DNA of 64,000 nucleotides, from positions 1 to 64,000 of the forward strand of contig QFQY01000004.1 in assembly GCA_003248805.1 (NCBI GenBank). Reading direction: 5' to 3'. Below, in pieces: positions 62,001-64,000 of this stretch. Position numbers and translations under genes: made by a program. The first letter of the stretch is position 1, and the number at the start of each line of letters is the position of its first letter. The notes under the pieces were generated by a model that was given only the letters and a program-made list of their open reading frames with translations, did not search any database and had not been told where the DNA came from. The stretch is from Chelatococcus sp. (GTDB taxonomy: Bacteria; Pseudomonadota; Alphaproteobacteria; Rhizobiales; Beijerinckiaceae).

Positions 62001-62245
62001 TCGTCGTGGCCACGGGTGCGTCGGAACTCGCGCGGCGCAATGTCGGCACCCCGGTCTTCGGCGGCATGATCCTGGCGTCCTTCATCGGCATCTTCGCCAT
62101 CCCGCCGCTCTATGTCGTGTTCCAGGCCATTCGCGAGCGGGTGAAGGGGTTCCTCGGCGGCGGAAAGCCGGGGGGCGGCGCGGGGGCCGGGTCTGCGCAG
62201 CCCGGGCATGGCGAGGCGGAGACGGCGCCGGCGGCCAAGGACTGA
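59045..62245 (+). CDS. RND multidrug efflux transporter (HAE1 family)
   Basis: 1066 residues, normal for AcrB/MexF-type pumps. N-terminal helix RPRLAIVIAIVTTIAGLLSLFAIPVAQYPDIVPPQVSV, proton-relay Asp pair in VLAIGIVVDDAIVVVENVERVM, porter loops (GFLPEDDQGAFFVVVQLPDGAS), and the second membrane half IPVPVLLSVSIGVLGAFAGI with LIGLAAKNGILIVEFAKEQ. Together with the adaptor it makes a proton-driven efflux complex; the outer-membrane channel must be encoded elsewhere. The region between 58892 and 62275 is also open on the opposite strand, an effect of base composition. Confidence 0.95.
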   Translation: MLSAVFVDRPRLAIVIAIVTTIAGLLSLFAIPVAQYPDIVPPQVSVSTFYPGASADVVDATIAQPIESQVVGVDKLIYMKSVSGGDGSYTLTASFELGTDPDINTVNVNNRVQVALSKLPQDVQRQGVTVKKKSSALLGVIALYSPKRTHDPLFISNYATINILDQVRSTPGVGDAALWGPQDYAMRAWVQVDRLTGLNLTTGDIIAAIQAQNVQAAVGRIGARPISDDQQLQLNIQTKGRLTSVAEFEKIILRTNPDGSVLQLGDVARLELGAANLDRETRFNGGPSTVMAIYQSPGANAITTLNAIKQQLADLSKTFPEDLEWKVTYDPTVFVTDTIHEVRKTLIEAFVLVVIVVFLFLGSARATLIPTLAVPVSLIGAFIVLNAVGYSANSVSLLAVVLAIGIVVDDAIVVVENVERVMEEHPELTPGEATKKAMAEITAPIIAITLVLLSVFVPVAFIPGISGELFRQFAVTVAVAMFLSAINALTLSPALCGVLLKPHHGPRRGPIGAVMRGIDRVRDAYGNVVARIVRISIIGLVMVAAASAGIFGLGKTTPTGFLPEDDQGAFFVVVQLPDGASVARTADVIGRAEKVLQAEEAVADYTSVIGLNFIDNYSQANAAFVVVTLKPFEERKDRAMGADAVIARLGAKLRQVEGGTVVPIAPPPIIGLGTGGGFTYVLKDLRGGDPKELAQTLRGLMVAANQEPRLSRVFSTFSATSPSIYLDIDRSKVQVLGVKLSDVFQSLQAALGGFYVNDMNLFGRTWQVQVQAEAADRASVDDIYRINVRNADGQMVPLRSLLEVRLVVGPPALIRYNNRRAVTIQGGPAPGVSSGQALLAMEEVAARTLPAGFAGEWTDTAFQEKRAEGKTGIILAFAVLFAFLFLVALYESWTIPVPVLLSVSIGVLGAFAGIQLGGLTLDLYGQIGMIVLIGLAAKNGILIVEFAKEQRERGVPLLEAATEGSRLRFRPVMMTSLAFILGLYPLVVATGASELARRNVGTPVFGGMILASFIGIFAIPPLYVVFQAIRERVKGFLGGGKPGGGAGAGSAQPGHGEAETAPAAKD

Positions 62246-62367
62246 GACCGCCGGCCGGCTGTCCGTAATCATCAAGCGCGCCGTCCCTCGAAGGGGCAGA
62301 TTCGGACCGATGGTGGCACGATGACGAATCGTCGCCGATCGGTCTCGAAGCCCATGGAGAGTCCGGC

Positions 62368-62877
62368 ATGGAAACGACGAAGGACAAGGCCGGCGCGGCC
62401 TCGGTGACGAAGCTCGGCGACGAGACCTTCATGACGGCCGACGATCTGCGCGAATACATGACCGAGATGCAGATGGCGCGCGCCTCGAAGGAACTCGGCG
62501 CCATGAGCAGCGCCGACAAGGCGCGGCAGGACCTCGTCAAGGCGCTGTCGGCCCCGCTGGACCTGACGCCGGATCGGCTGAAGGAGATCGCCGAGCGCCT
62601 GATGAGCAAATTGCGGACGGCGGCGCAGGGCGGCGAGACCGAGATTCTGGTGATGCGCTTTCCCGTGGCGCTCTGCTCCGATCACGGCCGGGCGATCAAC
62701 AACGGCGACGAGGATTGGCCGGAGACGCTGACGGGCCGCCCGCGCCAGGCCTACGAGCTCTGGCGCGATCGGCTGCGGCCCGCGGGCTACCGGCTGAAGG
62801 CGATGATCATCGAGTGGCCGGGCGGCATGCCGGGCGATGTCGGCTTCTTCCTCGCCTGGGGCGGGAAGAAGCCCTGA
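62368..62877 (+). CDS. Hypothetical protein preceding ppk2
   Basis: 169 residues, no signal peptide or membrane helix. The N-terminal half is helical and charged (DDLREYMTEMQMARASKELGAMSSADKARQDLVKAL); the C-terminal half is more globular (EILVMRFPVALCSDHGRAINNGDEDWPETLTGRPRQAYELWRDRLRPAGYRLKAMIIEWPGGMPGDVGFFLAWG). GAGAG lies six bases before the ATG. It is 60 bases before the PPK2 gene and may be cotranscribed. I do not recognise the family. Confidence 0.75.
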   Translation: METTKDKAGAASVTKLGDETFMTADDLREYMTEMQMARASKELGAMSSADKARQDLVKALSAPLDLTPDRLKEIAERLMSKLRTAAQGGETEILVMRFPVALCSDHGRAINNGDEDWPETLTGRPRQAYELWRDRLRPAGYRLKAMIIEWPGGMPGDVGFFLAWGGKKP

Positions 62878-62937
62878 GGTTTCGGCTCTTTCCCGCCGTT
62901 GGTTTTCGATGCAGGTGCCGAACCGGAGGACAGGCAG

Positions 62938-63780
62938 GTGGGCTCACGACACGACGCCAAGGGCAAGTCGCGCGAGGACGATGCCTCCGAGGCGACGAAG
63001 CCGAAAAAGATGAAGCGCAAGGACTTCGAGCGCGAGCTGGCCAAGCTCCAGGTCGAGCTCGTCCGCATGCAGACCTGGGTCCAGGCGACCGGCGCCAAGG
63101 TCGTCGTCGTGTTCGAGGGGCGCGACACGGCCGGCAAGGGCGGTGTCATCAGTCGGATCACCCAGCGCGTGAGCCCGCGCGTCTTCCGGCACATCGCCTT
63201 GCCCGCCCCGACGGAGCGGGAAAAGACGCAGCTCTACATCCAGCGCTACATGGCGCATTTCCCGGCCGGCGGCGAGATCGCCCTGTTCGATCGCTCCTGG
63301 TACAACCGGGCCGGCGTCGAGCGGATCATGGGCTTCTGCACCAAGGAGCAATATGAGCGCTTCATACGCCTCGTCTGCCCGGTCGAGCGTGAACTGGTCC
63401 GCAATGGCTTCATCCTGCTGAAGTATTTCCTCGACGTCAGTCAGGACGAGCAGCGCCGCAGGTTCACCGCGCGCATCGAGGACCCGGTCAAGCACTGGAA
63501 GCTGAGCCCGATGGACACCGAATCGGTGCGCCTGTGGTGGGACTACACGAAGGCCTATCAGGACATGCTGCGCGATACCGACACGCCCGAATGTCCCTGG
63601 TATCTCGTCCGCGCCGACAACAAGCGGCAGGCGCGGCTGAACCTCATCGCGCATATGCTCGAGCAGATCCCGTACAAGAAGGTCAAGATCGATCTCCCCG
63701 ACGTGCCGGACGCCCAACCCCGGCCGAAGGGCGCCGATGCCAGGCTCGAGGCGGCCCATGTCGTGCCGGAGATCTACTGA
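62938..63780 (+). CDS. ppk2: Polyphosphate kinase 2 (PPK2)
   Basis: 280 residues from a GTG start preceded by GGAGG; an earlier TTG at 62899 is less likely. A basic N-terminal extension is followed by the P-loop kinase core: Walker A VVVFEGRDTAGKGGVISRI, Walker B EIALFDRSWYNRAGVER, and lid residues FLDVSQDEQRRRFTARIEDPVKHWKLSPMD, all PPK2 signatures. These enzymes transfer phosphate between polyphosphate and nucleoside di- or monophosphates, often making GTP/ATP from polyphosphate. Single-domain type; exact nucleotide class not determined. Confidence 0.93.
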   Translation: MGSRHDAKGKSREDDASEATKPKKMKRKDFERELAKLQVELVRMQTWVQATGAKVVVVFEGRDTAGKGGVISRITQRVSPRVFRHIALPAPTEREKTQLYIQRYMAHFPAGGEIALFDRSWYNRAGVERIMGFCTKEQYERFIRLVCPVERELVRNGFILLKYFLDVSQDEQRRRFTARIEDPVKHWKLSPMDTESVRLWWDYTKAYQDMLRDTDTPECPWYLVRADNKRQARLNLIAHMLEQIPYKKVKIDLPDVPDAQPRPKGADARLEAAHVVPEIY

Positions 63781-63923
63781 CGGTCGCGCCCGGGGCACGA
63801 GGGAGGCGGGCGCGTGGCGCGAAATGCCAAGCGTCGCCGATGGCCGCCGTGCAGGATGACGCCGTGCGTGGCCGGGCAGTCCCAGGCCGGCCGGGAGATG
63901 CGGTTTCCCGAAAGGAGCGTCCC

Positions 63924-64000
63924 ATGTTGCGCAAAACGGCTCTTCGACTGGCTGCTGCGATCTTCGCCGCGGCGGCCGGCTTGCCTGGCCTGGGCGGTGC
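63924..64000 (+). CDS. Start of an exported protein (truncated by the window end)
   Basis: An AAAGGAG site seven bases before ATG, then MLRKTALRLAAAIFAAAAGL..., a typical signal peptide of about 25 residues, open to the window end. Function cannot be judged. Confidence 0.6.
   Translation, partial: MLRKTALRLAAAIFAAAAGLPGLGG

Noticed and set aside
58892..62275. Very long open frame on the minus strand opposite the RND pump
   Set aside because: The plus-strand frame has complete RND motifs. The antisense frame is low-complexity (His/Asp/Arg-rich) with no family features, an effect of high GC codon bias.

Overview
The window is high-GC, densely coded DNA with short intergenic gaps and many ATGA stop/start overlaps. 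The gene content (MarR-controlled exopolysaccharide locus with a type I secretion system, OxyR/KatG, MinCDE, a 3-hydroxybutyrate dehydrogenase operon, FixJ- and FixK-type regulators, cytosolic PPK2) points to an alphaproteobacterium of the Hyphomicrobiales. A Bosea/Methylobacterium-like organism is my guess from protein flavour, not something the sequence proves. No tRNA, rRNA, IS element, CRISPR array or prophage was seen.

Layout. (1) 1-21.1 kb: a surface-polysaccharide locus, almost all on the minus strand. In order of transcription it holds a type I secretion ABC protein and its HlyD-type adaptor, a small RTX (nonapeptide-repeat) protein, two GT2-type proteins, a methyltransferase, two GT4 glycosyltransferases, a membrane-anchored coiled-coil protein, two polysaccharide pyruvyl transferases flanking a secreted Asp-box protein, a GSCFA protein, and galE. 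A MarR/WggR-like regulator and another GT4 gene are divergent from it. This gene set resembles the galactoglucan (EPS II, exp/wg) locus of Sinorhizobium meliloti. A 25-bp near-perfect palindrome lies in the divergent promoter region. (2) 21.1-24.9 kb: oxyR divergent from katG, with a strong terminator. (3) 25.4-27.3 kb: minCDE with a CtrA-like box. (4) 27.4-33.5 kb: a GpdQ-like metallophosphoesterase divergent from a complete Ugp-type ABC importer and a DeoR/GlpR-type repressor. (5) 33.7-36.5 kb: patatin, acetoacetate decarboxylase and 3-hydroxybutyrate dehydrogenase. (6) 36.6-40.6 kb: a molybdopterin oxidoreductase, then a DsbA-like/peroxiredoxin/Dps stress group. (7) 41.0-46.4 kb: two histidine kinases, a FixJ-like and a single-domain response regulator, and a haloperoxidase-type hydrolase. 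(8) 46.8-49.4 kb: an FAD monooxygenase divergent from an MFS transporter. (9) 49.4-56.9 kb: a group studded with FNR/FixK-type boxes (TTGA-N6-TCAA): a Gly/Tyr-rich secreted protein, an AraC regulator, a Crp/Fnr regulator, a triple-BON protein, and CYTH-CHAD followed by a SulP transporter. (10) 57-64 kb: small secreted proteins, an RND efflux pair, and PPK2.

The most notable points are: the five FNR-type boxes clustered around a Crp/Fnr regulator whose recognition helix predicts that same site; the RTX/T1SS/polysaccharide locus with its candidate operator; a galE whose first Rossmann helix is missing in frame; a GT2-like protein that has lost its metal and catalytic acids; and a haloperoxidase gene with a second, better ribosome binding site placed to drop its Tat signal. 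All functional calls rest on motif reading by eye; no database search was run.
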